Shown here: in pieces, positions 52,786-61,600 of the stretch
Numbering within the stretch: the first letter of the stretch is position 1
Layout: the number at the start of each line of letters is the position of its first letter
DNA from: Holophagales bacterium UBA2201
GTDB lineage: Bacteria; Acidobacteriota; Thermoanaerobaculia; UBA2201
DNA: 64,000 nt
Assembly (NCBI GenBank): GCA_002327305.1
Contig: DCUZ01000016.1
Coordinates: forward strand, 1 to 64,000
Reading direction: 5' to 3'
Notes under the pieces: generated by a model
What the model saw: only the letters and a program-made list of their open reading frames with translations
Databases searched by the model: none
What the model was told of the DNA's origin: nothing
Position numbers and translations under genes: made by a program

Positions 52786-52823
52786 TTGACAGTCAAAGTC
52801 GCGGCCTATACAATACCGCCGTG
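52786..52823 (+). promoter_or_regulatory. Leaderless-type promoter of the Ser/Thr kinase
   Basis: Perfect TTGACA (52786-52791), 17-nt spacer, TACAAT (52809-52814), 6 nt (ACCGCC), GTG 52821. No Shine-Dalgarno. Confidence 0.8.
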
Positions 52824-54716
52824 CAACAAATCGGGCGCTACACCATCGAACGGGAAGCCGGCCGGGGGGCGATGGGAATCGTCTACCTCGCCGTGGACCC
52901 CGTCCTGGACCGCCGCGTGGCCCTCAAAACCGTCCGCCTCCCCGAGGCGCTGGACGAGGGGGAGCGGGCGGAGTACATCAGGCGCTTCTACCGCGAGGCG
53001 CAGGCCGCCGGCAAGCTCTCCCACCCCGGCATCGTCACGATCTACGACGCGGGTTTCGACGAGACCTCCCGGTCCCATTTCATCGCCATGGAGTTCATCG
53101 CCGGGGTCACCCTCAAGCAGTTCATCTCCGACGGCCTCCGCCTCGCCCCGCGCCAGGCGGCCTTCATCGCCGCCGGCGTGGCCGAGGCCCTGGACTACGC
53201 CCACGCCCAGGGGGTCGTCCACCGCGACATCAAACCCGCCAACATCATCCTCACCGACCGCGGCGCCGTCAAGATCGCCGATTTCGGCATCGCGAAGGTC
53301 CCCTCGTCCCATCTGACGATGGAGGGCACCTACCTCGGGACCCCCGCCTACACCTCCCCCGAACAGGTGCTGGGGCGGGTGGTGGACGGGCGCAGCGACC
53401 TCTTTTCCCTGGGCATCGTCCTTTACGAGCTCCTCGCCGGGCGCAAGCCCTTCCCGGCGGACCATTTGGGCCAACTCTTCCACGCCATCGCCTACGAGCC
53501 CCACCCCCCCCTCGGGGAGATTCTGCCCGGCTGTCCCCCCGCCCTCGCCGCCGTGGTGGACCGCGCCCTCCACAAGGACGCCTCCGCCCGGTACGCCGGC
53601 GGCCTCGACTTCGCCCGCGATTTGAAAGCCTTTCTCGGTCCCGGAGAGTCCGCCTCCCTGGAGACCGACGGGCCCTTGGATGCGGGAGGTGGGGCCCAAG
53701 AGGCCGGACACTTGGCGCAAAACCCCCTGGACGACCTCCTCGCCTACCTGGAGGAGACCACCCGCCGCCTGGCCCCGGAGAATACCCCCGTCTCCCCCGG
53801 CCGCAAGGCGGCCCCAGGGCTCGGGCCGGGGTTCCGCGGCCGCGCTCTCCAATGGCTTGGGGGGGGAAGGGGCACGGGTTGGCTGGCCAGGGAGTTGAAA
53901 GCTCCCCTCGCTCTCTTTCTCGTCGCCGGCACCACCCTCGCGGCGGCGGCGGGCCTGGGAACGCTCTGGATGGAAGCCCGGGAAAATTCCAGCGCGAATT
54001 ACGCCTCTCTCGCGGAGCCCGTCCCGGCTTGGCGGGGCGAGATCCGGACGGGGCGGGCGGAATTGGAGGCGGGCGAGGCGGAGCGGGCCTTGGCGCGGTT
54101 TCAGGACCTCCGCCTCCGACGCCCCCAGTCGCCCGCCCTGGCCGACCTCACCGGAGCCGCCCTGGAAGGATTGTTGGAGTCCCTGGCGGCATCCCTCCCG
54201 CCGCAACAGCAGGTCCAGCGCCTCCAGGTGATGGGAGAGGTGGCCCGCCGGGAAGGCGACACCGCCAGCGCGGCGGAGTTCTTCCAGGCGGCCCTGCGGA
54301 TCGAACCCCAGAACCCGGCCGCCGCCGCCGCCCTTGAGGCCGTCTCAGCCGTCCCTTCTCCGACCCCACCCCCTCCGGCCCCCGAGGGACCGTCATCCCC
54401 GGCCCTGCGGCTCAGGTTCGACAGCCCCGTCCCCAAGGGCTACATTCTCGTCCATGCCGACGAGGCACAGATCCTGCGGAGGGCGTTCTCCTTCAACGGC
54501 AAGGATGCATTGGAGGGCGGAATCCGGGGCCGGCTGGACGAACCCCTCCCGCTCCAACCCGGCCGGCACACGGTGAAGGTGTGGGTCACGGTCAAAGGGA
54601 AGCCGGAGTACACGGTCCACGGGTCCCTGCCGGTGGACCTGGTCCCGGGCCGGACGGCCGTCCTGGCCGTCGGGCTCGACCAGGCCGAGCAGAAGCTTTC
54701 CCTCTCCCTGAAATAG
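52821..54716 (+). CDS. PknB-type Ser/Thr protein kinase with membrane helix and TPR-like tail
   Basis: 631 residues. The kinase domain (5-~265) is complete: glycine loop 'GRGAMGIVY', K36, E59, 'HRDIKPANI' (D136, N141), D154-F-G, 'GTPAYTSPEQ'. One membrane helix lies near 365-385. Outside, a TPR-like helical region ('AELEAGEAERALARFQDLRLRRPQS', 'AAEFFQAALRIEPQNPAAAAAL') and a C-terminal beta domain follow. GTG start. It faces the PP2C phosphatase gene, its likely opponent. Confidence 0.93.
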   Translation: MQQIGRYTIEREAGRGAMGIVYLAVDPVLDRRVALKTVRLPEALDEGERAEYIRRFYREAQAAGKLSHPGIVTIYDAGFDETSRSHFIAMEFIAGVTLKQFISDGLRLAPRQAAFIAAGVAEALDYAHAQGVVHRDIKPANIILTDRGAVKIADFGIAKVPSSHLTMEGTYLGTPAYTSPEQVLGRVVDGRSDLFSLGIVLYELLAGRKPFPADHLGQLFHAIAYEPHPPLGEILPGCPPALAAVVDRALHKDASARYAGGLDFARDLKAFLGPGESASLETDGPLDAGGGAQEAGHLAQNPLDDLLAYLEETTRRLAPENTPVSPGRKAAPGLGPGFRGRALQWLGGGRGTGWLARELKAPLALFLVAGTTLAAAAGLGTLWMEARENSSANYASLAEPVPAWRGEIRTGRAELEAGEAERALARFQDLRLRRPQSPALADLTGAALEGLLESLAASLPPQQQVQRLQVMGEVARREGDTASAAEFFQAALRIEPQNPAAAAALEAVSAVPSPTPPPPAPEGPSSPALRLRFDSPVPKGYILVHADEAQILRRAFSFNGKDALEGGIRGRLDEPLPLQPGRHTVKVWVTVKGKPEYTVHGSLPVDLVPGRTAVLAVGLDQAEQKLSLSLK

Positions 54717-54757
54717 GCCGCTGTCGCGCGGCGGTCCGGAATGGGGCCCAGGCCGTA

Positions 54758-55738
54758 TCAGGACAGCCTTCGGATGACCAACACCGCCAGATCGTCGGTC
54801 CGGGGGGCGCCGGCCCGGTGCGCCCGCCAGGCGGCCAGGACGGCCCCCAGCACCGCGTCGGCCGGCAGTCCCGCCGTGGCCGCGATGATGGACTCCACCG
54901 GCGCCCGGCCGAACTCCTGCCCGGCGGGGTCGGCGGCCTCGGAGAGGCCGTCGGTATAGACGGCCAGAGCGTCCCCCGGCGCCAACTTGAGCGTCCGGAC
55001 CGCGGCGCTCTCCTCGCAGAACACCCCCAGCGGGAGGCCCGTGGCCTCCAGCGCCGTCACCGCCCCGCCCAAACGCGCCAGTACGGGGGGGTGCCCGGCG
55101 TTGCAGAGGGCCGCCGACCCGTCGGGCCTCACGCGCCCGCACACCAGCGTGGCGTAGTGCATGGGGAGGGTGACCTGGCAGAAGAGGCGGCCGGCCTGCT
55201 CCACCATCCCCTCCAGCGGCAGGTCGAGCGGGGCGAGGGTGCGGAAGATGGCGTGCAGTTGGGACATGAGCATCGAGGCGGCGATCCCCTTCCCCGAGAC
55301 GTCCCCGAGGATGAAATAGAACCCGCCATCCGGCGCCGGGATGAGGTCGCAGTAGTCACCGCTGACGGCGCCGAGGGGTTCGTAATGATAGGCCACCTCC
55401 CAGCCGGGCGCGACGAAATCGCGCGGCGGCAGGAGCCCCCGCTGGACCTGGGCGGCCAGCGCCATGTCGGCCTCCAGGGCCCGGGCCGCCGCCGGCGGAA
55501 GATGGTCGAGGCAGAAGGTCTCCATGGGGTTGGCCAGCAGGCGGTCGGTCTCCACGGGATCGTGGCACACCTCGCAGAGGCCGTAGGTGCCGCCGTCCAT
55601 CCGGGCCAGGGCGGCGTCCACCTGCTCGAGGAGGCGGGTCACCTCGGCGGGGGGACAGCAGTCCCCGGCCGGGCCTTTGAGCTTGCTCCGACGGTCCAGC
55701 AGTTCGGAGCGCAGGGTTTCTTCAATACGGACGCTCAT
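54758..55738 (-). CDS. SpoIIE/PP2C-type phosphatase with N-terminal DksA/TraR zinc finger
   Basis: 326 residues from ATG 55738, with GGGAGGA 5 nt upstream. Residues 1-80 match the DksA/TraR coiled coil and Cys3His zinc finger (C55, C58, C76, H79; 'TYGLCEVCHDPVETDRLLANP'). From ~95 there is a PPM/SpoIIE domain: 'AVSGDYCDLIP', 'GDVSGKGIAASMLM', 'NAGHPPVLARL', 'VYTDGLSEA', 'DDLAVLVIR'. It dephosphorylates Ser/Thr. The DksA-like N-terminus is unusual. Confidence 0.9.
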   Translation of the reverse strand: MSVRIEETLRSELLDRRSKLKGPAGDCCPPAEVTRLLEQVDAALARMDGGTYGLCEVCHDPVETDRLLANPMETFCLDHLPPAAARALEADMALAAQVQRGLLPPRDFVAPGWEVAYHYEPLGAVSGDYCDLIPAPDGGFYFILGDVSGKGIAASMLMSQLHAIFRTLAPLDLPLEGMVEQAGRLFCQVTLPMHYATLVCGRVRPDGSAALCNAGHPPVLARLGGAVTALEATGLPLGVFCEESAAVRTLKLAPGDALAVYTDGLSEAADPAGQEFGRAPVESIIAATAGLPADAVLGAVLAAWRAHRAGAPRTDDLAVLVIRRLS

Positions 55739-56105
55739 GCGGTCCTCCCGGGGATCATGGTTCCCCGATGATACCACGCCTGGAGGCGTGGATCTATTCG
55801 GTCGACCGCTCCGGCCCATCGGCGAGGAGATGCTTGTGGCCGCCTTCCCCGGTCTCCCGGGGGCTCTGCGCAAGCAGTGCCCCCGGGAGACCACTGGTCC
55901 CGACGCCGCTCCTCGTCTCGGGGGAGGGGGTATGGGGCTGGTTGCCCCCCGGGCCGCTCCGATCTTCACCGGGGCGGCTCCCAGGCCAGCCCCCACTGCG
56001 CTAATTATATTTCGCAAAGAAACGACCCTCCGTATCAATGCTATGCGAACTTATTGACCTGTCTTTTCACAATGAAAATCTATTTTTCCACAGCTATATT
56101 GGCAT
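55739..56105. other. Gene-free stretch holding a long hairpin
   Basis: No supportable gene. It contains a small hairpin CCACGCC-TGGA-GGCGTGG (55773-55790) and a very stable one at 55851-55892. Base composition drops sharply near 56000, marking the edge of the AT-richer RHS region. Confidence 0.6.
55851..55892. repeat. 42-nt near-perfect palindrome with GCAA tetraloop
   Basis: Outer 14-bp stem GGTCTCCCGGGGGC / GCCCCCGGGAGACC, a T-T mismatch, an inner 4-bp stem CTGC/GCAG and loop GCAA. No T-run follows, so it is not an ordinary terminator. Confidence 0.85.
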
Positions 56106-56783
56106 TTATAAATATTGCGGGAAGAATAAGCCTTCAGTGTCACCACTATGTGAACTAATCTCTTCTTCTTTTAGAAGACGGACATCACCGTATCTGCCAA
56201 CAAATACCGTCTCTTTGAATATGGTTGGCATATATGCTTTAGGAATTGGCTTTATTACATATCGCGTTATTTCATAACCGTAACCAACGGGAACTACCCT
56301 GGCCTCTTGGAAGCGAAGCCACTTCCATTTGCTGGTGGGGAGGCACACACCAATGCAGCCGCTATGCCCTGTTCGAGGATAGATCTCTAATTTCTGCTCT
56401 TCAAACAAATGTACTGTATTAAAAGAAGAAAAGAATCTGAAATAAACTAAAGCGTCAGATGCACTCCATAAAAATATGCAGCCATGAAGGTCATTGGGAC
56501 CTTTCACTTCATTTTCCAGCCCGTTCTTTTTAAGTACTACTTTTTCAGTGTACTCGGGGGGAATGCTGACGCCGGGAACGAACTCCACGTGACAGTCTTC
56601 TTTGAGCATCGTCAGTGTTATGCATGTGCTATCAGAAGTATAATCCAGACATCGATAGCTGGAGCCATTAATGGAATGCCACCCTGCTCTGGAGGCGCAG
56701 CCGATTGTTGTAACGGCGACAAGCAGAAGTAATGATTGACTCAGCACGAGTTTATAGCTCTCTATGAGGTTCTTTGGCATCAT
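56106..56783 (-). CDS. Lipoprotein, paralogue of the 56940 gene
   Basis: 225 residues with a lipoprotein signal ('LLLLVAVTTIGC', Cys at ~29). It shares with the next gene upstream the blocks 'GPNDLHGC', 'YFRFFSSFNTVHLFEEQKLEI', 'GHSGCIGVC' and 'YEITRYVIKPIPKAYMPTIF'. The family is new to me. The position downstream of an RHS gene suggests a role with it. AT-rich. Confidence 0.65.
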   Translation of the reverse strand: MMPKNLIESYKLVLSQSLLLLVAVTTIGCASRAGWHSINGSSYRCLDYTSDSTCITLTMLKEDCHVEFVPGVSIPPEYTEKVVLKKNGLENEVKGPNDLHGCIFLWSASDALVYFRFFSSFNTVHLFEEQKLEIYPRTGHSGCIGVCLPTSKWKWLRFQEARVVPVGYGYEITRYVIKPIPKAYMPTIFKETVFVGRYGDVRLLKEEEISSHSGDTEGLFFPQYL

Positions 56784-56939
56784 GATTATTCCCCTGCCTT
56801 TCTACAATGGGATTCTTTCTTCTCTTGCTGAACTTTAACGGTTGCGTTGATGTATTTTATACATTTTAGACTACCTATTCATATTTGCTATTTTGGGTTG
56901 CACCGCACCGGCACTCTTGATCATCGTGCCTGCCGGTCC

Positions 56940-57635
56940 CTAGATGAATCCAGCAAAGCCCACCCTTTCCGTATATTTCGGGTCATCAGTAATCTTTTCT
57001 TCGCTTATTAAATCTACTCCACCATCCTTGCGTACGAGCACTATTTCTTTATATATCGTAGGCAAATATGCTTTTGGGAACGGTTTTATAATGAACCTTG
57101 TTATCTCAAAGCCATCATTCTTTGGAGTCACGACTGGATCGTGCAAATGAAGATTGTTCCAGCTCCTATTCGTCGTGCACACTAAGATGCATCCTCGATG
57201 GCCTTTAGGTGCAAATATTTCCTTCTTCTCGTCTTCAAAAAGGTGCGCGGTGTTTTCACTTGAAAAGAAGCGCAAATACTCTATTGCTTCCTCTGGCGTT
57301 TCAATATTTGCGCATCCTTTGAGATCGTTTGGGCCATTAACTCTTCTCATTTCATCTCCACGAATCAAAACAACCCTTTCGCTTATCTGAGGGGGGATTG
57401 TATCTCCCTCAATAAATTGCAGCGAACACTCAGCATAAATCATTGGGAGATTAATGCACCTGCAATAAGGAGGGTATTTTCCCTTAAGATACCTGTCGCC
57501 GAGAAAACAGTTCAGTTTTTCATGATTAGCGCACGCCAATTCAAGCGATGCGAAGGACAGGAATATCAGAGCAAGAAAATACCTACGTGCGCGAGGGCAA
57601 ATCATATTATTTACTTGCATCCGCGAAGTAATCAT
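56940..57635 (-). CDS. Secreted protein, paralogue of the 56106 gene
   Basis: 231 residues; signal sequence near residues 17-36 ('YFLALIFLSFASLELACA'), possibly starting at Met6 or Met11. Shared blocks with the 56106 product: 'GPNDLKGC', 'YLRFFSSENTAHLFEDEKKEI', 'GHRGCILVC', 'FEITRFIIKPFPKAYLPTIY'. Cysteine positions are conserved, implying disulfides. Function unknown. Confidence 0.65.
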   Translation of the reverse strand: MITSRMQVNNMICPRARRYFLALIFLSFASLELACANHEKLNCFLGDRYLKGKYPPYCRCINLPMIYAECSLQFIEGDTIPPQISERVVLIRGDEMRRVNGPNDLKGCANIETPEEAIEYLRFFSSENTAHLFEDEKKEIFAPKGHRGCILVCTTNRSWNNLHLHDPVVTPKNDGFEITRFIIKPFPKAYLPTIYKEIVLVRKDGGVDLISEEKITDDPKYTERVGFAGFI

Positions 57636-57688
57636 ATATTATTCTCCTTCTATTTGTCAGGGCATTTTCCACAAAAATCCTCTTTTGA

Positions 57689-58054
57689 TTATTTTTGACT
57701 CTCAAGATTCTTGTCCAAGAAATAATTGCAACTTCCCGAGCCAAATCTGGACCTAAGTCTGGCCTTCTCCAGACAGGGAACCGAAACGCCATAGGCATAG
57801 CATTCAGTGCAGGGTGTGTCGCTTCCCTGCAACCCTGGGTTGCTATTGGGAGATCTGCCTTTGCACGCATTGGGCCTCTTCTGCGTGAACCATTCAATGT
57901 GCGCCACCTCATGTTTTTCAAAGCAATCCGGCGCACAATCCGGGCGCTCAAGCCATCTCCATTTGAATCCCCCGCAACCGTCGCACACTGTTATGGCGAA
58001 ATCTGTTAAGACAGCGTGAGAATTGTTCTTTTCAAACACAGAATATTCAAGCAT
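57689..58054 (-). CDS. Cysteine-rich HExxH module, orphan RHS C-terminus-like
   Basis: 121 residues without signal peptide. It has 'CFEKHEVAHIEWFTQ' (HExxH zinc-protease motif) surrounded by Cys pairs ('CDGCGG', 'CAPDC', 'CTECYAYGVSVPC'). Similar Cys-rich HExxH modules form the C-terminal tips of some RHS/YD proteins. Here it stands separately downstream of an RHS gene with a different tip, as orphan tips do. Metalloprotease activity is inferred. Confidence 0.5.
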   Translation of the reverse strand: MLEYSVFEKNNSHAVLTDFAITVCDGCGGFKWRWLERPDCAPDCFEKHEVAHIEWFTQKRPNACKGRSPNSNPGLQGSDTPCTECYAYGVSVPCLEKARLRSRFGSGSCNYFLDKNLESQK

Positions 58055-58128
58055 GCCTTCCAGGTCAATAAAACCCGACGGATTGTTATGAGCATAATAT
58101 TATACTGCGGCAAAGGTGTGAAATACTT

Positions 58129-58659
58129 TTATTTCCATCCTCCTCCTCGGAACATAATGCTGACTGCATGCAACTTAAAAAATTCTTCTCCCGCCAATAT
58201 TGTGATCTTTAGCGTATAACTATCCTTGCTTGCCGGGATAAAATAGGTGCCGGGATCATCGTTGAGTGACTCTGATTTCCTGCGATAGCCGAATGCATCT
58301 GCACAGTCAACGCTACAAGTCCAGACCCAATTCGCTAAATCGTCTTTTTGGGTGAAAATATTATTGCCATCCGATGTATTCAATGCAACTTCTACCCTGG
58401 CGGCTGTTCGTTTGGCTTCGGATACTGCACCAGCAGCATCAAGCGAAGCAACATGAAAGCCCATAACGAAGCGCGTTGAAGGCAGCCGCCCAATCATGTA
58501 TTCCTTTGTCGGAACGCTATTAGGGCCTAGATCCAAAATATATTGATCAATTGCTTCTGCTGCTCCCCGATCAGCAAAAGTTCCATCTCCAATATAGCGC
58601 CATTCTTTGTTGCAAGAAACACTCAAAAACATGCAGAACAATAATAACTTTGCCTTCAT
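58129..58659 (-). CDS. Lipoprotein directly downstream of the RHS gene
   Basis: 176 residues with lipoprotein signal 'LLLFCMFLSVSC' (Cys ~16). No family recognised; two further cysteines ('WTCSVDC'). Only 12 nt separate it from the RHS stop, so it is co-transcribed, the usual place of an immunity protein. Being lipid-anchored rather than cytosolic, it would act in the envelope. Confidence 0.6.
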   Translation of the reverse strand: MKAKLLLFCMFLSVSCNKEWRYIGDGTFADRGAAEAIDQYILDLGPNSVPTKEYMIGRLPSTRFVMGFHVASLDAAGAVSEAKRTAARVEVALNTSDGNNIFTQKDDLANWVWTCSVDCADAFGYRRKSESLNDDPGTYFIPASKDSYTLKITILAGEEFFKLHAVSIMFRGGGWK

Positions 58660-58671
58660 GGTTTCTTCCTC

Positions 58672-61600
58672 TCATTTCTTGGGTGGCTTTGTGGGCGGAG
58701 CGGGTTGAGGCGGATTGTCGTCAATTCCAGGCGCACTACCCAAGCCTTCCGGCACACCCCCTTTGCAGCAAGCCCGTGCTACGGTTCCGGCATAAGTATT
58801 GCTATTAGGGCCGAGTAGACGATACTCTCCGCGTGGATAGTTGTCGGAAGCATCCTTGATACATCGGTCCTGATCGCCTGCTGAACAATCTCGTGGGCAA
58901 TCTTTGCATATTCCTCCTTGGTCACGTGGATCATCAGTGCGCGGTATGCCTATGGTTGATGAATTTTCTCCTCTTTTTTGAGGGTATAATCCATAAGTCG
59001 TGTTGCTATTAGCGACAATGTAACAATGACGCTTTCTAAAAATATCTCCTGCAACTGTGCTAGCAACCCGGCGACAGCACACTTTGGCACTTAGCCCCAG
59101 GAAATCAAAATTAGAAATCGGATTCAGGATAGAATATGCAAACGGATTTAGTCCACCCTCGATCAAGCCAGCCGGATCCGAAGTACTGTACCTCCCCAGC
59201 CTGCTCCCGTACCACCTATGGCCGTTGTAGTAGAGCGAGGCATTGTCCACGGCCGCATCGGCAACCTGCCCCGGGAACCTCAAGAGGTTCGTGACCGTGC
59301 CGCTTTCCCCATATAGCCTCCCAAAGGGGTAATAGACCCCTTCCCACACCGACGCTTGAGAGGAGTCTGTCATGGCGAGCGGCGTCATGAGGTGGTCGGT
59401 GTGGTAATAGTAGACCGCATCCGTCGGGACACCCTTGAAGATTTTGTAGGCGTAGTTGTTGGAGTTGCCGAGCACATTGTCGTCGTAGATCTTGGGGGTG
59501 AGTTCCTGGATCATCGAGGGGCTGGAGAACGTGAAGTCGTTGGTGGAGCGGTAAACGCGGAAGTTCTCGTTCCCGCCGTAGAGGGTCCAATCCAGATGGA
59601 CATACCCGCCGGTCTTGTCGGCCTTAAGGTAACTCCCAATGGTCATCCAAGGGGGCTGGTTCACGACCTGCGCCACGGGCTCCGTCCTGTTGTAAATGTA
59701 ATCGGTCCAGAAACCGCTTGAAAGGTCCTTCTCGGCGATCAATTGACCTTCGAGGCCGTAGAAGAAAAGGACGGTCTTCGAGGGATACACCGCCTCGCGC
59801 CTTCGCATCTGATAATCATAGAAGTAGCTGGCCGTGGCCCCCGAGTCCACGTTCACCATGTGCCCATGACTGCCGTAGCCGTAGACGTGGAGGGAATCCG
59901 CCGTGATGCTCCCGTCGGCGTTGAAGGTGAAGCTCTCCGGCTCATGGCCCGTGGTGCTGGTCAGCCTGTTCGTGCCGGATTGGTAGTTATACGAGGTAGA
60001 ATCAGCGTTCTCGGTTTTCGTCAGGCGGTTTCCATTGCGATCATACGAGTAGCCCATGGAGCCCCACAGCCCCGAGGCCGAGGTCAGGCGGTAAAGGTCG
60101 TCATACCCGTAACTCCGGGAGTACGACCCGCTGATGGCGGTGATGTTGAACTCGTCGTCGTGGGTGTAGGTCGTCGAGATGGGGCCATTGGCGTTGGAGG
60201 AGGGCCGGTATTTGAGGTCGAAAGCCCTTGCGAGGGAGAGCCCATTGCCGAAGGTCCCGGCCGATTGCGGCCCGAAAGGATAGTAGCCCATCCCGGACAG
60301 AAGCGGCTGGGAGGACCCGTTCACCACGGCGGAGATTGCCGAAACCTTGCCGATCACGGTGTTGACGGTATACGCCACCTGGCGGCCGTCGGGGTGGGTG
60401 AGGGTGGTCTGGTTGCCGTTCTTGTCGAAGGTATACGCTGTGGTGTAGGGCGTGGCTGAAATCGTGATTGTCTCGTTCTTCTCCCGTCCCGTCTTGAAGT
60501 AGTTGAAGGTGGTGGTCCCCGCTGAGTCCGCGACCATCGTCAGCCTGCCGATCCCGTAGGAGGTCGCGAGTTCATCATATGTCAAGGTCACGTTGTAGGA
60601 GCCGATGGGATAAACAATCGTTGAAAGACGGTTCAGCGCGTCGTAGGTCCGCGTCGTGGTGGCCGATAGGGCGTCCGTCTCTGTGAGCGTGTTTCCGGCC
60701 GGGTCGTAGGTGCGGTCGGTGGTCCCCGAGTCGGGCGAAACCGTGCGACGTAGGTCGCCGAAATCATCGAATGTATACGTGGTGGCGTGCCCCTCTGGGT
60801 CGGTGACCTGCGTCAGATTGCCGTGCGAATCATAGCCGAATTGGGTGGTGACGGGAATGGCCCCATCTAAAACGGTTGTGGACTGGAGGCGGTTCAGGGC
60901 ATTGTAGACGTGGGTGGTGTAGTGGTCGCCACTCGTGTAGGGGTGGTTGGCGTCGTCGAGATATTGCAGATTTCCGGCGGGATCATAGAAATATTCCGTG
61001 TAGGTGGCGTCGGGGTTGATGGTCTTCCAAAGGCGGTTGTGATCGTCAAAGGCGTACTCGGTGATCTTGTCCTGCGTGTAACTCCCGCCCTGCCACTGGT
61101 AATATTCCTCCTTGGTTTTATTGCCGTGCTTGTCCCAGGTGTAGACGGACTTGTCCCCGTGGGCGCCCATGGAGGCTTCCAACTCGTACTCGGTGAGCCG
61201 CCCGGCGGCATCGAAGGTGTAGTTCACGACGTTCCCCTCGGGCTGGATGAGGTAGTCGAGGCGTCCATTGTCGTCAAAGAAGGTTTGCGTCGTAATGGTC
61301 TCCGTTTCGATCCCGTGGGGGAGAATGCTCTCCACCGTCACCCGCCCCAGGGCGTCGGTCGTCCGCTGGGTCTGGACTCCGTTGGGGTCGGTGGTCAGGA
61401 GGGCGGTTCCGAAAACGTCGTAATTCTCGAACTGCCGGATGTGGCCGCGGGCGTTAGTGATGCGGTACAGCCTGCCCCGGAGATTCAGGTTTGAATCGCC
61501 GTCCGGGTGATACTGCCAGGTCGTGAGGTCGGCAACATCCGTGCGGGGGCCGTCATGTTGGATGGGTCGGTGGGCCGAATCATAGGTGGTGGTTTCGGTG

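Noticed and set aside
55851..55892. Intrinsic terminator for the PP2C or kinase gene
   Set aside because: It lies upstream of the PP2C start, not after a gene, and lacks a T-run.
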